A DNA stretch of 5,364 bases from positions 1-5,364 of the forward strand of contig CALVTV010000103.1 of NCBI GenBank assembly GCA_944363005.1, read 5' to 3'. The position numbers were made by a program, and so were the translations under genes. Positions 1 to 5,364 of the stretch are shown piece after piece (within the stretch, counting starts at the first letter, position 1; each line of letters opens with the position of its first letter). The notes under the pieces are model-generated. The model was given only the letters and a program-made list of their open reading frames with translations, had not been told where the DNA came from and ran no database searches. Source of the stretch: an uncultured Clostridia bacterium. GTDB taxonomy: Bacteria; Bacillota; Clostridia; Christensenellales; Aristaeellaceae.

Positions 1-1
1 G

Positions 2-64
2 GACGAAGAGGAAACCGACGACTCGCAGGAGCAGCAGGAAGAACCGGCCGACGATCTGGATTAA
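2..64 (+). CDS. C-terminal end of an unidentified protein with an acidic tail (partial)
   Basis: Only the last 20 codons and a TAA stop lie in the window; the gene begins to the left of it. The visible tail has 12 Asp/Glu residues out of 20 plus three Gln, and reads DEEETDDSQEQQEEPADDLD. This is a disordered acidic C-terminus, of a kind seen on many bacterial proteins (for example some gyrase A subunits, chaperones and ribosome-associated proteins), so it does not identify the family. The frame was chosen because its stop falls just before a plus-strand intrinsic terminator, while the other two plus frames run on through that hairpin. Strand and frame are fairly well supported; function is unknown. 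Confidence 0.6.
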   Translation, partial: DEEETDDSQEQQEEPADDLD

Positions 65-75
65 AGGGACTCAAC

Positions 76-117
76 TCGGGAGTCGAAAGGCGAAGGCCGC
101 GACTCCCGGTTTTCTTT
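76..117 (+). terminator. Intrinsic terminator after the left-edge gene
   Basis: A nine-base-pair perfect stem, CGGGAGTCG (77-85) with CGACTCCCG (100-108), extended by a T-G pair at 76/109. A possible inner GGC/GCC helix (89-91 with 96-98) closes a four-base loop. The stem is followed by TTTTCTTT (110-117). The T-tract is on the plus side only, so it ends transcription of the gene whose stop is at 62-64 and separates it from the transporter gene. Confidence 0.87.
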
Positions 118-122
118 CAAGC

Positions 123-128
123 TATGAT
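123..128 (+). promoter_or_regulatory. Possible -10 element for the transporter gene
   Basis: TATGAT lies 18 nt before the transporter start codon, directly after the terminator T-tract. The same GCTATGAT string forms the -10 region upstream of asnS. No good -35 hexamer sits 16-18 nt upstream; that stretch is the 3' arm of the terminator stem. A transcript starting about 7 nt downstream would have a leader of only some 12 nt, which barely holds the ribosome binding site. The call is weak; the gene could instead rely on terminator read-through. Confidence 0.3.
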
Positions 129-146
129 GGATACAGGTGAATATTC

Positions 147-1046
147 ATGAAAAGCAAGATGTGGCTTGTCGTTTTGGCCGTTGCGGGCGTGAGCATTTCC
201 GGGCCGATGGTGAAGTGGTCGCTTGCCTGCGGAGCCTCTCCTGTGATGATCGCGTTCGGTCGGATGCTCATTTCTGCGATGGTTTTGCTCATTCCGGCAT
301 GGCGAAGCGGAGAGTTTCAAGCTGTGCTGCATGCGCCGCGGCGTGAACTGGCCCTGGTCAGCGCGGCGGGCTTGTTGCTTGCGCTGCATTATAGCGCATG
401 GATGACCTCGCTCAGCCACGCATCCACATTCGTATCGACGGCACTTGTCTGCACGCAGCCGCTGTTTGTCGCTGCGCTTTCCGGCATATTGCTTCACGAG
501 CCGATTCGCCGGGAGGCAATTCCGGGCGCCGCCGTCGCTGTGCTGGGCGCGGTGTCCATCGGCCTGTTGTCCATGGGCGGGGAACACGGCAGTGCGTGGG
601 GAGATGTGCTGGCGCTTCTGGGCGCGGCGTTCATCGCCGGACATTGGCTTTGCGGGCGTGCTGTGCGCCGTAGCTTGCCCGCACTGGGATACATGGCGTA
701 TGTGTATTCGTTTACCGCATTGTGTTTGCTGATCATAGCGCCCTTCTCGGGCGGCTTTACGGTCACGCTTCCCTCGCTCGGCGGCATTCTTGTGCTGGCA
801 TTGGTTTGCACGCTGGGTGGTCATGCGCTGATGTCGTATTTGCTGGGGTTTGTGAGCGCGGATGTGGTTTCCTTCGCGCTGCTGGCAGAACCCATCGGCG
901 CGGCCGTGTGGGCGCTGATCCTCTTTGGAGAAAAGGTCAGCCCGCCCCTCCTGTTCAGCGGCATGGTGGTCATTGCCGGTTTGGTGCTCTATACCCTGGG
1001 CGAAATGCGCGCACTCAGGCGCGAGAACGAAGCGCAACGACGCTAA
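147..1046 (+). CDS. EamA-family (DMT superfamily) membrane transporter
   Basis: A 299-residue integral membrane protein, the usual length for ten-helix drug/metabolite transporters with two EamA repeats. Hydrophobic segments lie near residues 5-22, 33-52, 67-88, 93-116, 124-143, 150-169, 180-200, 208-232, 237-260 and 266-285. The two halves show related helix pairs: ASTFVSTALVCTQPLFVAAL followed by LLHEPI in the first, and SADVVSFALLAEPIGAAVWA followed by LFGEKVSP in the second. An acidic residue ends the helix in each, as is typical of EamA repeats. The C-terminal tail (about 287-299) is charged, with many Arg/Glu, and probably cytoplasmic. AGGTGA (135-140) sits 6 nt before the ATG and supports this start. 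Family members export or import amino acids, nucleotides, drugs or other small metabolites; substrate cannot be read from sequence, so no gene symbol is given. No terminator separates it from asnS, 89 nt downstream. Confidence 0.92.
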   Translation: MKSKMWLVVLAVAGVSISGPMVKWSLACGASPVMIAFGRMLISAMVLLIPAWRSGEFQAVLHAPRRELALVSAAGLLLALHYSAWMTSLSHASTFVSTALVCTQPLFVAALSGILLHEPIRREAIPGAAVAVLGAVSIGLLSMGGEHGSAWGDVLALLGAAFIAGHWLCGRAVRRSLPALGYMAYVYSFTALCLLIIAPFSGGFTVTLPSLGGILVLALVCTLGGHALMSYLLGFVSADVVSFALLAEPIGAAVWALILFGEKVSPPLLFSGMVVIAGLVLYTLGEMRALRRENEAQRR

Positions 1047-1062
1047 ATATGGAAGGCAGGGA

Positions 1063-1091
1063 TTGCGTTTTTGTGACTTTTTTGCTATGAT
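1063..1091 (+). promoter_or_regulatory. Sigma-A-type promoter for asnS
   Basis: TTGCGT (1063-1068) and TATGAT (1086-1091) are separated by exactly 17 nt, and the -10 is preceded by TGC (1083-1085), giving an extended -10. The spacer is T-rich. The predicted start is near 1098, which leaves a leader of about 38 nt before the asnS ATG. That is too short for a T-box or other riboswitch, so I see no sign of tRNA-responsive leader control. Confidence 0.7.
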
Positions 1092-1124
1092 ATAGCGAAG
1101 AGACCAAGCGCATTTCTGCGGAAA

Positions 1125-1133
1125 AGAGGAAGA
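1125..1133 (+). promoter_or_regulatory. Ribosome binding site of asnS
   Basis: AGAGGAAGA precedes the ATG at 1136, with the AGAGGA core ending 5 nt before it. It supports this start over any downstream Met. Confidence 0.75.
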
Positions 1134-1135
1134 AT

Positions 1136-2506
1136 ATGGACAAGAAGGTTTTCGATTTGCGCGAGATTGCGGCACAGGAAAAGGCTTTTGTCGGACAGAC
1201 TGTGACGGTGCAGGGATGGATTCGCAATCACCGCAAGCAGAAGAATATCGGTTTCATTGAGTTTTACGATGGAACGGTGCTCGCGCCAATGCAGATCGTC
1301 TATGACGAGCAGGTGGAGGATTTTGCTGCTGTTCAGGCGCTTCGCAATGGCGCGGCGATCGAGGCGACCGGCGTGCTTGTCGAAGGGCGGGGTGGCGCGC
1401 TTGAGATGCAGGCGCGTGAATTGACGCTCATGGGGGATTGCACGGAGGATTATCCGCTGCAACCCAAGCGCCATTCTCTGGAGTTTTTGCGTGATATTGC
1501 GTATCTGCGCCCGCGGACTCGTCTGTTCCAGGCGGTTTTTCGCGTCCGTTCCATCGCGGCACAGGCAATTCACAACTATTTCCAGTCCCGCGGCTACGTG
1601 TATGTGCATACGCCGTTGATTACGGCCAACGATGCGGAGGGCGCAGGCAACACCTTTACTGTCACCACGCAGGAGATGGGCAAGCCGTATAAGCCTGAAG
1701 ACGATTTCTTCGGTCACAGCACGTCGTTGGCCGTTACCGGTCAGCTGGAAGCGGAGACCTATGCTCTGGCTTACAAGCGCGTATATACGTTTGGGCCGAC
1801 GTTCCGCGCCGAAAATTCCAACACCAAGACCCACGCGGCCGAGTTCTGGATGATTGAGCCGGAAATCTGCTTCTGCGACCTCTCGCAGCTGATGGACGTG
1901 GAGGAGGACTTCCTCAAGAGCATTGTGCGCGAGGTGCTGGAGAAGGCGATGCCGGAACTCGTGTTCCTGCAGAATTACGCCAAGAGCAATCTGATTGAGA
2001 AGCTGCAGGCGCTGACGACATCCACGGTTGCCCGCGTGACGCATGCGGAGGCGATCGAGATTCTGCGCAATGCGCCCAAGACGTTTGAACACGAGCCCAA
2101 GCAAGGAGAGGACATCTTCAAGGAGCATGAGAAGTATCTGACGGAGGAGCACTTCAAATCTCCGGTGTTCCTCTATGACTGGCCCAAGGATATCAAGGCG
2201 TTCTACATGTACCAGAATGATGACGGCAAAACGGTTGCGGCTGTGGATCTGCTCGTGCCGGGTTCAGGCGAGTTGATGGGCGGCAGCCAGCGTGAAACGC
2301 GGCTTGACCTGCTGGTGGATCGCATGAATGAGCTGGGCATTTCCACGAAGCAGATGGATTGGTATGTGAACCTGCGCCGCTTTGGCGGATGCACGCATTC
2401 CGGCTTTGGCATGGGCTTTGAGCGTCTGGTGATGTACCTCACGGATATTGAGAACATCCGCGACGTCATTCCCTATCCGCGCACGCCGGGCAATTGCGAT
2501 TTCTGA
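1136..2506 (+). CDS. asnS: Asparaginyl-tRNA synthetase (AsnRS, class IIb)
   Basis: Cytoplasmic enzyme that activates asparagine with ATP and charges tRNA-Asn. The 456 residues are close to the usual bacterial AsnRS length (about 460). The N-terminal OB-fold anticodon-binding domain covers about residues 15-105, with VTVQGWIRNHR near its start. The class II catalytic core follows: motif 1 around 135-163 ending in HTPLIT, then the AsnRS-like stretch NDAEGAGNTF; motif 2 at about 219-243 with TFRAENSNTKTHAAEFWMIE, containing Arg224 and Glu226; and motif 3 at about 423-441 with GFGMGFERLVMY, containing Arg430. The protein ends in RDVIPYPRTPGNCDF, which matches the conserved AsnRS C-terminus and separates it from AspRS, which carries an extra GAD domain. 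All catalytic motifs are intact and there is no sign of truncation. It has its own promoter and is followed after 30 nt by a membrane-protein gene with no terminator between them. Confidence 0.98.
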   Translation: MDKKVFDLREIAAQEKAFVGQTVTVQGWIRNHRKQKNIGFIEFYDGTVLAPMQIVYDEQVEDFAAVQALRNGAAIEATGVLVEGRGGALEMQARELTLMGDCTEDYPLQPKRHSLEFLRDIAYLRPRTRLFQAVFRVRSIAAQAIHNYFQSRGYVYVHTPLITANDAEGAGNTFTVTTQEMGKPYKPEDDFFGHSTSLAVTGQLEAETYALAYKRVYTFGPTFRAENSNTKTHAAEFWMIEPEICFCDLSQLMDVEEDFLKSIVREVLEKAMPELVFLQNYAKSNLIEKLQALTTSTVARVTHAEAIEILRNAPKTFEHEPKQGEDIFKEHEKYLTEEHFKSPVFLYDWPKDIKAFYMYQNDDGKTVAAVDLLVPGSGELMGGSQRETRLDLLVDRMNELGISTKQMDWYVNLRRFGGCTHSGFGMGFERLVMYLTDIENIRDVIPYPRTPGNCDF

Positions 2507-2526
2507 TGCGGGTCATGCACATCCCT

Positions 2527-2532
2527 GGAGGA
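2527..2532 (+). promoter_or_regulatory. Ribosome binding site that discriminates between two tandem ATGs
   Basis: GGAGGA lies 4 nt before the ATG at 2537 and 7 nt before the ATG at 2540. The second spacing is nearer the optimum, so translation may really start at 2540, shortening the product by one Met. Confidence 0.75.
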
Positions 2533-2536
2533 CAAG

Positions 2537-3367
2537 ATGATGGAACAGGCAGCACAGCGGGAGGATGTGGAACTCTCGTTCAAGCGATACATACTTTGGA
2601 AGTCGGAAGACTACGCCAGCGAACCGGAAGCGGATTTGTTCCGCGTCAATCTGCTGGGGCGAATGCTCGACCGATACGATGAACTGATTGCCAATGGCAT
2701 GGATACCCGGCGGGCTGTCTTGCGGGTTCAGCAGGATTTTCAGGACATCGGCCAAATGATGAGCGAACAGGGCTTCGATCTGGCGCGAGAGGAATTTACC
2801 GCCTCGCGCTGGGCCCAGCTGTCGGAGGATGAGGTGACGCAGTACATCCAGGAAAGCGACCAGACGCTGAACACAAAATCCATGGGTACGGCAATGTGCG
2901 CGGCTTGCGTGTTCCCGATGATTGCAGGAGCGGGCGTTGGAGAGCTTTCTGGAAGCTGGCAGTTGCAGGAAAGCCTGACGCTGTTGGGCGTTGTGGGCAT
3001 GTTTGCCATGATCGGATTGGGCGTTTATTCCATGGTGACGGCAACCAAACCCAAGAAATACGACACCGTGAAGAAAGGCCGCTTTTCGTTGAGCACCCGC
3101 GTGCGAAAGCAGCTCTTGCAGTTGCAAGCCGCGGTTGATGCGAAGGCCCGCCGCCGCCACGGCAAGGGAATTGCGCTGCTGGCTGCGTGTGTTGCTCCAA
3201 TTTTCGTTGGGGCTGCGTTTGATTCGATCACGTATGCATCAGAGGCGGGCGCGATCTTCGGTGTTGCCGGCATGTTTTTGATGATAGGCCTTGGCATATA
3301 CGAGATCACTATGGCTTCCGGCGAGAAAAAGACGATCAAGCAACTGCTTGAGAATGAGGACCGCTAA
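2537..3367 (+). CDS. Unrecognised membrane protein: helical N-terminal domain plus duplicated two-helix module
   Basis: A 276-residue protein (275 if ATG 2540 is used) that I cannot assign to a named family. Residues about 8-110 are soluble and helical. The stretch LLGRMLDRYDELIANGMDTR (39-58), followed by AVLRVQQDFQDIG, has the pattern of HAAS or permease-prefix domains (helix, 'xxGM' turn, helix ending in a D-x-x-D-I/G-like motif); this likeness is by eye only. The rest has four predicted membrane helices in two repeats: residues about 117-172 (AACVFP, then GVVGMFAMIGLGVYSMVTA) and 210-262 (AACVAP, then GVAGMFLMIGLGIYEITMA). A basic, soluble linker (about 171-209, rich in Lys/Arg) joins them. 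It follows asnS by 30 nt without a terminator, so the two are probably cotranscribed, and it ends just before a strong terminator. No partner gene such as a PadR regulator, which often accompanies HAAS proteins, is in view. Coding status is strong: good ribosome binding site, one intact frame and clear internal homology. Confidence 0.88.
   Translation: MMEQAAQREDVELSFKRYILWKSEDYASEPEADLFRVNLLGRMLDRYDELIANGMDTRRAVLRVQQDFQDIGQMMSEQGFDLAREEFTASRWAQLSEDEVTQYIQESDQTLNTKSMGTAMCAACVFPMIAGAGVGELSGSWQLQESLTLLGVVGMFAMIGLGVYSMVTATKPKKYDTVKKGRFSLSTRVRKQLLQLQAAVDAKARRRHGKGIALLAACVAPIFVGAAFDSITYASEAGAIFGVAGMFLMIGLGIYEITMASGEKKTIKQLLENEDR
2885..3052 (+). repeat. Protein-level internal repeat, copy A (membrane module)
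   Basis: Encodes residues about 117-172 of the gene after asnS: a first hydrophobic helix with AACVFP and GAG, a short polar loop, and a second helix GVVGMFAMIGLGVYSM followed by a basic stretch. It aligns with copy B at 3164-3322, with about three extra residues in the loop. The DNA of the two copies has diverged, so this is an old duplication and not a recent tandem repeat. Confidence 0.8.
3164..3322 (+). repeat. Protein-level internal repeat, copy B (membrane module)
   Basis: Encodes residues about 210-262: AACVAP and GAA in the first helix, and GVAGMFLMIGLGIYEI in the second, followed by a Lys-rich tail. The shared core with copy A is AACVxP ... GVxGMFxMIGLGxY. Confidence 0.8.
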
Positions 3368-3372
3368 GAATG

Positions 3373-3410
3373 AAAGAGGCGCGGAACCGGTCGGGGTTCG
3401 CGCCTCTTTT
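3373..3410 (+). terminator. Intrinsic terminator of the asnS operon
   Basis: AAAGAGGCGCG (3373-3383) pairs with CGCGCCTCTTT (3399-3409). After a bulged G at 3384, AACC (3385-3388) pairs with GGTT (3395-3398) around a six-base loop. The stem runs into TTTT (3407-3410). It begins 6 nt after the stop of the membrane-protein gene. Confidence 0.88.
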
Positions 3411-3425
3411 CGTATTCAAATCAAC

Positions 3426-3454
3426 AAAAACCACCGCATACACGGTGGTTTTTT
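3426..3454. terminator. Bidirectional intrinsic terminator between convergent genes
   Basis: CCACCG (3431-3436) pairs with CGGTGG (3443-3448) around the loop CATACA. AAAAA (3426-3430) precedes the stem and TTTTTT (3449-3454) follows it, so both strands read as stem plus T-tract. On the plus strand it backs up the terminator at 3373-3410. On the minus strand it is the only hairpin terminator I see downstream of the HgdB-like gene, about 90 nt past its stop. The stretch 3455-3544 holds nothing else I can support. Confidence 0.85.
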
Positions 3455-3544
3455 GCCGAAAACGGGGAAATTGGACTGCTCGAACAAACAAAGTCTCTGA
3501 ACCCTATGATGATGTCCGAACATGAATTTAAAGCGAGAATCGCA

Positions 3545-4888
3545 TCAATCGCCAACGTGCTGGGCGCAGTGTTGGCAATTGCCCGAGCAGGCTTGTTCTG
3601 CCTCGTCCTGGGCGATGAGCAGTTCCTGCTCGCGCCGCTTGGCCTGGGCGTCGTTGGCGACGGCCAGCATCAAGCGAATGCGGTTTTCCTGATTGACCTT
3701 CGTCGCCGACAGATCGTAGTCGATGGGCACGATATTGATGCCCGGGTGCACCTGCGTGAGCCGGCGAATCATGCCCTTTCCGCAGATGTGATTGGGCAGA
3801 CAACCGAAAGGCTGCGTGCAGATGATGTTCTCGTAGCCGTTTTCGGCCAGCTCGAGCATCTCGGCGGTGAGCAGCCAACCTTCGCCCATCTTGCTGCCAT
3901 AGCCAATGACGTCCTTGACGAGCGTCTTGGTATGGCGGAAGCGGGAAGGCGGCACAAAGTCCGGACAGGTTGAGACGGCGTCGATGAGCATCTTCTCCAT
4001 GCTTTCGACATAGCGCATCAGCAGGGTGCAGAAGAACTTTTTGAAGGGATTGCCGCCGTAAAGGTTGATATCCTCAATGCGGTTATCGATCTTGAAGAGC
4101 GCAAAGCCAAGAATGCCGGGGATCATGTATTCGCAATCCTGCGTGCGCAGGAAGGCTTCCAGGCCGTTGTTGCCCAGCGGAGAATACTTGACGTAGATCT
4201 CCCCGACGATGCCTACGCGCGTTTTAATCTCATGACTGCGTTCGATGGAGGCAAAATCCGCGACAATCTGATTGAGGTTTTCGCGCATCTGCTTGCCGCC
4301 GAGGCCATGGCCCTGGTTGAACTGCTCAATGAGCTTTTCGTTCCAATGCTCGATTCGCGCGTCGGTTTCGCCCTTTTTGTACTCATACGGGCGGGTTTGG
4401 TTGGACACGTGCATGATGCAGTCGCCATAGACCAGCGCTGCGACAACCTGACGGATCAAAGGCAGCGTGATTTTGAAGCCAGAGGCGCTTTCCAAACCGC
4501 TCATGTTGACGGAAATGACCGGAATGTGGCCAAGTCCAGCCTTTTTGAGGGCTTTGCGCAACAGGTGAATGTAGTTGCTGGCGCGGCAGCCGCCGCCCGT
4601 CTGCGTAATGGCAAGGGCAACTTTGTTCAGATCGTACTTGCCGGAATGCAGCGCGTCAATAAACTGACCAATGACGAGCAAAGCGGGCACGCAAGTGTCG
4701 TTATGCACATACTTGAGGCCTTCACTCATGACGTTCGGGCCGCTGTTATGCAGCACTTCGACGTTGTAACCGTGGAGCCTGAGCACCTTTTCGATCAACG
4801 AAAAGTGAAACTCCAACATATTGGGTATAAGAATGGTATAACCGGTCTCGCGCATTTCGCGGGTAAACTCGATGTGTTCGTCCGGCAT
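3545..4888 (-). CDS. HgdB-like 2-hydroxyacyl-CoA dehydratase / activase-related protein, C-terminal component
   Basis: A 447-residue protein matching the C-terminal region of the large BadF/HgdB-type 'acyl-CoA dehydratase activase' proteins of anaerobes. Recognisable features are FTREMRETGYTILIPNM near the N-terminus, NDTCVPALLVIGQ (Cys66), TQTGGGCRASNYI (Cys101), a GFKITLPLI stretch (137-145), RVGIVGEIYVKYSPLGNN (224-241), GEGWLLTAEM (335-344), and CTQPFGCLPNHICGKGM (Cys357, Cys363, Cys369), then IDYDLSATKVNQENRI. In the HgdB family conserved Cys residues bind a [4Fe-4S] cluster used for radical dehydration of 2-hydroxyacyl-CoA; the true substrate of this stand-alone subfamily is not established, and a role in [4Fe-4S] protein activation is inference. 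The C-terminus carries an extra CX3CX2C tail (434, 438, 441). Although the frame stays open to 5077, the ATG at 4888 is chosen because AAGGAG lies 7 nt upstream and family similarity begins there; the 63 residues before it overlap the upstream gene out of frame and look non-coding. Confidence 0.9.
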   Translation of the reverse strand: MPDEHIEFTREMRETGYTILIPNMLEFHFSLIEKVLRLHGYNVEVLHNSGPNVMSEGLKYVHNDTCVPALLVIGQFIDALHSGKYDLNKVALAITQTGGGCRASNYIHLLRKALKKAGLGHIPVISVNMSGLESASGFKITLPLIRQVVAALVYGDCIMHVSNQTRPYEYKKGETDARIEHWNEKLIEQFNQGHGLGGKQMRENLNQIVADFASIERSHEIKTRVGIVGEIYVKYSPLGNNGLEAFLRTQDCEYMIPGILGFALFKIDNRIEDINLYGGNPFKKFFCTLLMRYVESMEKMLIDAVSTCPDFVPPSRFRHTKTLVKDVIGYGSKMGEGWLLTAEMLELAENGYENIICTQPFGCLPNHICGKGMIRRLTQVHPGINIVPIDYDLSATKVNQENRIRLMLAVANDAQAKRREQELLIAQDEAEQACSGNCQHCAQHVGD

Positions 4889-4892
4889 AAAC

Positions 4893-5364
4893 TCACTCCT
4901 TTCCGACGGGGTTGAGCGCTTCTTGCTGATCGATAGCGGCGAAGAGCGAGCGCAGGCGGATGCGGACGGCACCCAGGTTGGTGATCTCGTCAATCTTGAT
5001 TTGGGTGTAAATCTTGTCCTCACGTTCAAGAATTTCGCGGACTTCGTCCGTGGTGATCGCGTCCACGCCGCAACCAAAGGAGACGAGCTGCACCAGGTTC
5101 ATATCGCGCTGCGTGGTGATGTAGCGTGCGGCGGCATACAGGCGCGAATGATACGTCCATTGGTTGAGCACGCCTACGGGTTCCTTGTGCATGTGGCGGA
5201 TGAGGCTGTCTTCGGTGATGACGGCGGCGCCGAAGCCCGCAATCAGCTTGTCAATGCCGTGATTGATCTCCGGATCGACGTGATAAGGCCGGCCGATGAG
5301 CACGATGGTCCGGCGACCTTCTGCGCGAGCCTGCTCGATCATGGCCTCGCCTCTGGCCTGTATG
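4893..5364 (-). CDS. BadF/HgdB-type acyl-CoA dehydratase activase-related protein, C-terminal end (partial)
   Basis: The frame is open to the right edge of the window, so the 5' part of the gene is missing; the Met at 5342 is probably internal. The visible 157 codons include TIVLIGRPYHVDPEINHGID and LVSFGCGVDAITTDEVREIL, two signature stretches of the large activase/dehydratase-like proteins of anaerobic Bacillota, plus DKIYTQIKIDEITNLGAVRI near the end. In relatives this region follows two BcrAD/BadFG ATPase domains and a DUF2229 domain, so those probably lie beyond the window edge (inference). The relatives continue in one chain into the region encoded here by the next gene; in this genome the frame ends in VGKE and a TGA, and the rest is a separate gene four bases downstream. 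The two products presumably form a complex. Apart from the split I see no broken motif. Confidence 0.88.
   Translation of the reverse strand, partial: IQARGEAMIEQARAEGRRTIVLIGRPYHVDPEINHGIDKLIAGFGAAVITEDSLIRHMHKEPVGVLNQWTYHSRLYAAARYITTQRDMNLVQLVSFGCGVDAITTDEVREILEREDKIYTQIKIDEITNLGAVRIRLRSLFAAIDQQEALNPVGKE
4896..4901 (-). promoter_or_regulatory. Ribosome binding site of the HgdB-like gene, inside the end of the upstream gene
   Basis: On the minus strand AAGGAG forms the last two sense codons (Lys-Glu) of the upstream gene. It is followed by its TGA stop (4895-4893), four bases, and the ATG at 4888-4886. The spacing from AAGGAG to ATG is 7 nt. The arrangement implies translational coupling and fixes the start of the downstream gene. 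Confidence 0.85.

Noticed and set aside
1047..1135. T-box or other riboswitch leader upstream of asnS
   Set aside because: Only 89 nt separate the genes and the predicted transcript leader is about 38 nt, with no hairpin terminator or T-box core visible.
117..1175. Long antisense open frame opposite the EamA transporter
   Set aside because: Low-complexity product rich in Arg, Gln and His with no domain. It runs across the transporter gene, the asnS promoter and the start of asnS, as a shadow frame would.
1085..2152. Long open frame (355 codons) antisense to asnS
   Set aside because: It is entirely opposite a complete, motif-intact AsnRS and shows no recognisable domain. GC-biased codon use in the real gene leaves the antisense frame open.
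2507..2536. Terminator between asnS and the membrane-protein gene
   Set aside because: No stable stem followed by a T-tract is present in the 30 nt spacer.
3506..3973. Plus-strand open frame of 155 codons near the convergent junction
   Set aside because: It lies opposite the well-conserved C-terminal half of the HgdB-like gene, and no ribosome binding site precedes its ATGs.
4889..5077. N-terminal extension of the HgdB-like gene by 63 residues
   Set aside because: The extension is rich in Ser, Arg and Thr, overlaps the conserved upstream gene in another frame, and family similarity and the ribosome binding site both point to the ATG at 4888.

Overview
The window looks like a chromosomal segment of an anaerobic, moderately GC-rich Bacillota bacterium (class Clostridia or close to it). 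This is inferred from strong AGGAGG-type ribosome binding sites, a bacterial AsnRS, and a two-gene version of the large BadF/HgdB-type 'acyl-CoA dehydratase activase' protein typical of fermentative Clostridia. No mobile element, CRISPR array, tRNA or rRNA is visible.

Left part, plus strand: the window opens with the last 20 codons of an unidentified protein with a very acidic tail, closed by a clear intrinsic terminator (about 76-117). Next come a 299-residue EamA/DMT-family transporter (147-1046), asparaginyl-tRNA synthetase asnS (1136-2506) behind a good sigma-A-type promoter (1063-1091), and, 30 nt after asnS and probably cotranscribed with it, a 275/276-residue unrecognised membrane protein (2537-3367). 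That last protein has a helical, HAAS/permease-prefix-like N-terminus and two copies of a two-helix membrane module.

Middle: 3368-3544 is a convergent intergenic region. It holds two hairpin terminators: one for the plus-strand asnS operon (3373-3410), and a second (3426-3454) with an A-tract before and a T-tract after, so it can end transcription from both sides.

Right part, minus strand: two translationally coupled genes read leftward. The upstream one (4893-5364, 5' end outside the window) carries the GRPYH/NHGI and SFGCG motifs found in the C-terminal third of the large activase/dehydratase-like protein. The downstream one (3545-4888, 447 aa) carries the rest of that HgdB-like region. 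In many relatives the two are one polypeptide of roughly 1400 residues; here the chain is split at a domain junction, with the second gene's Shine-Dalgarno sequence lying inside the last codons of the first.

Most of the window is ordinary housekeeping or metabolic content. The items most worth a second look are the duplicated membrane module of the gene after asnS, and the split HgdB-like protein with its C-terminal CX3CX2C tail. I see no convincing evidence of an undescribed multi-gene system.
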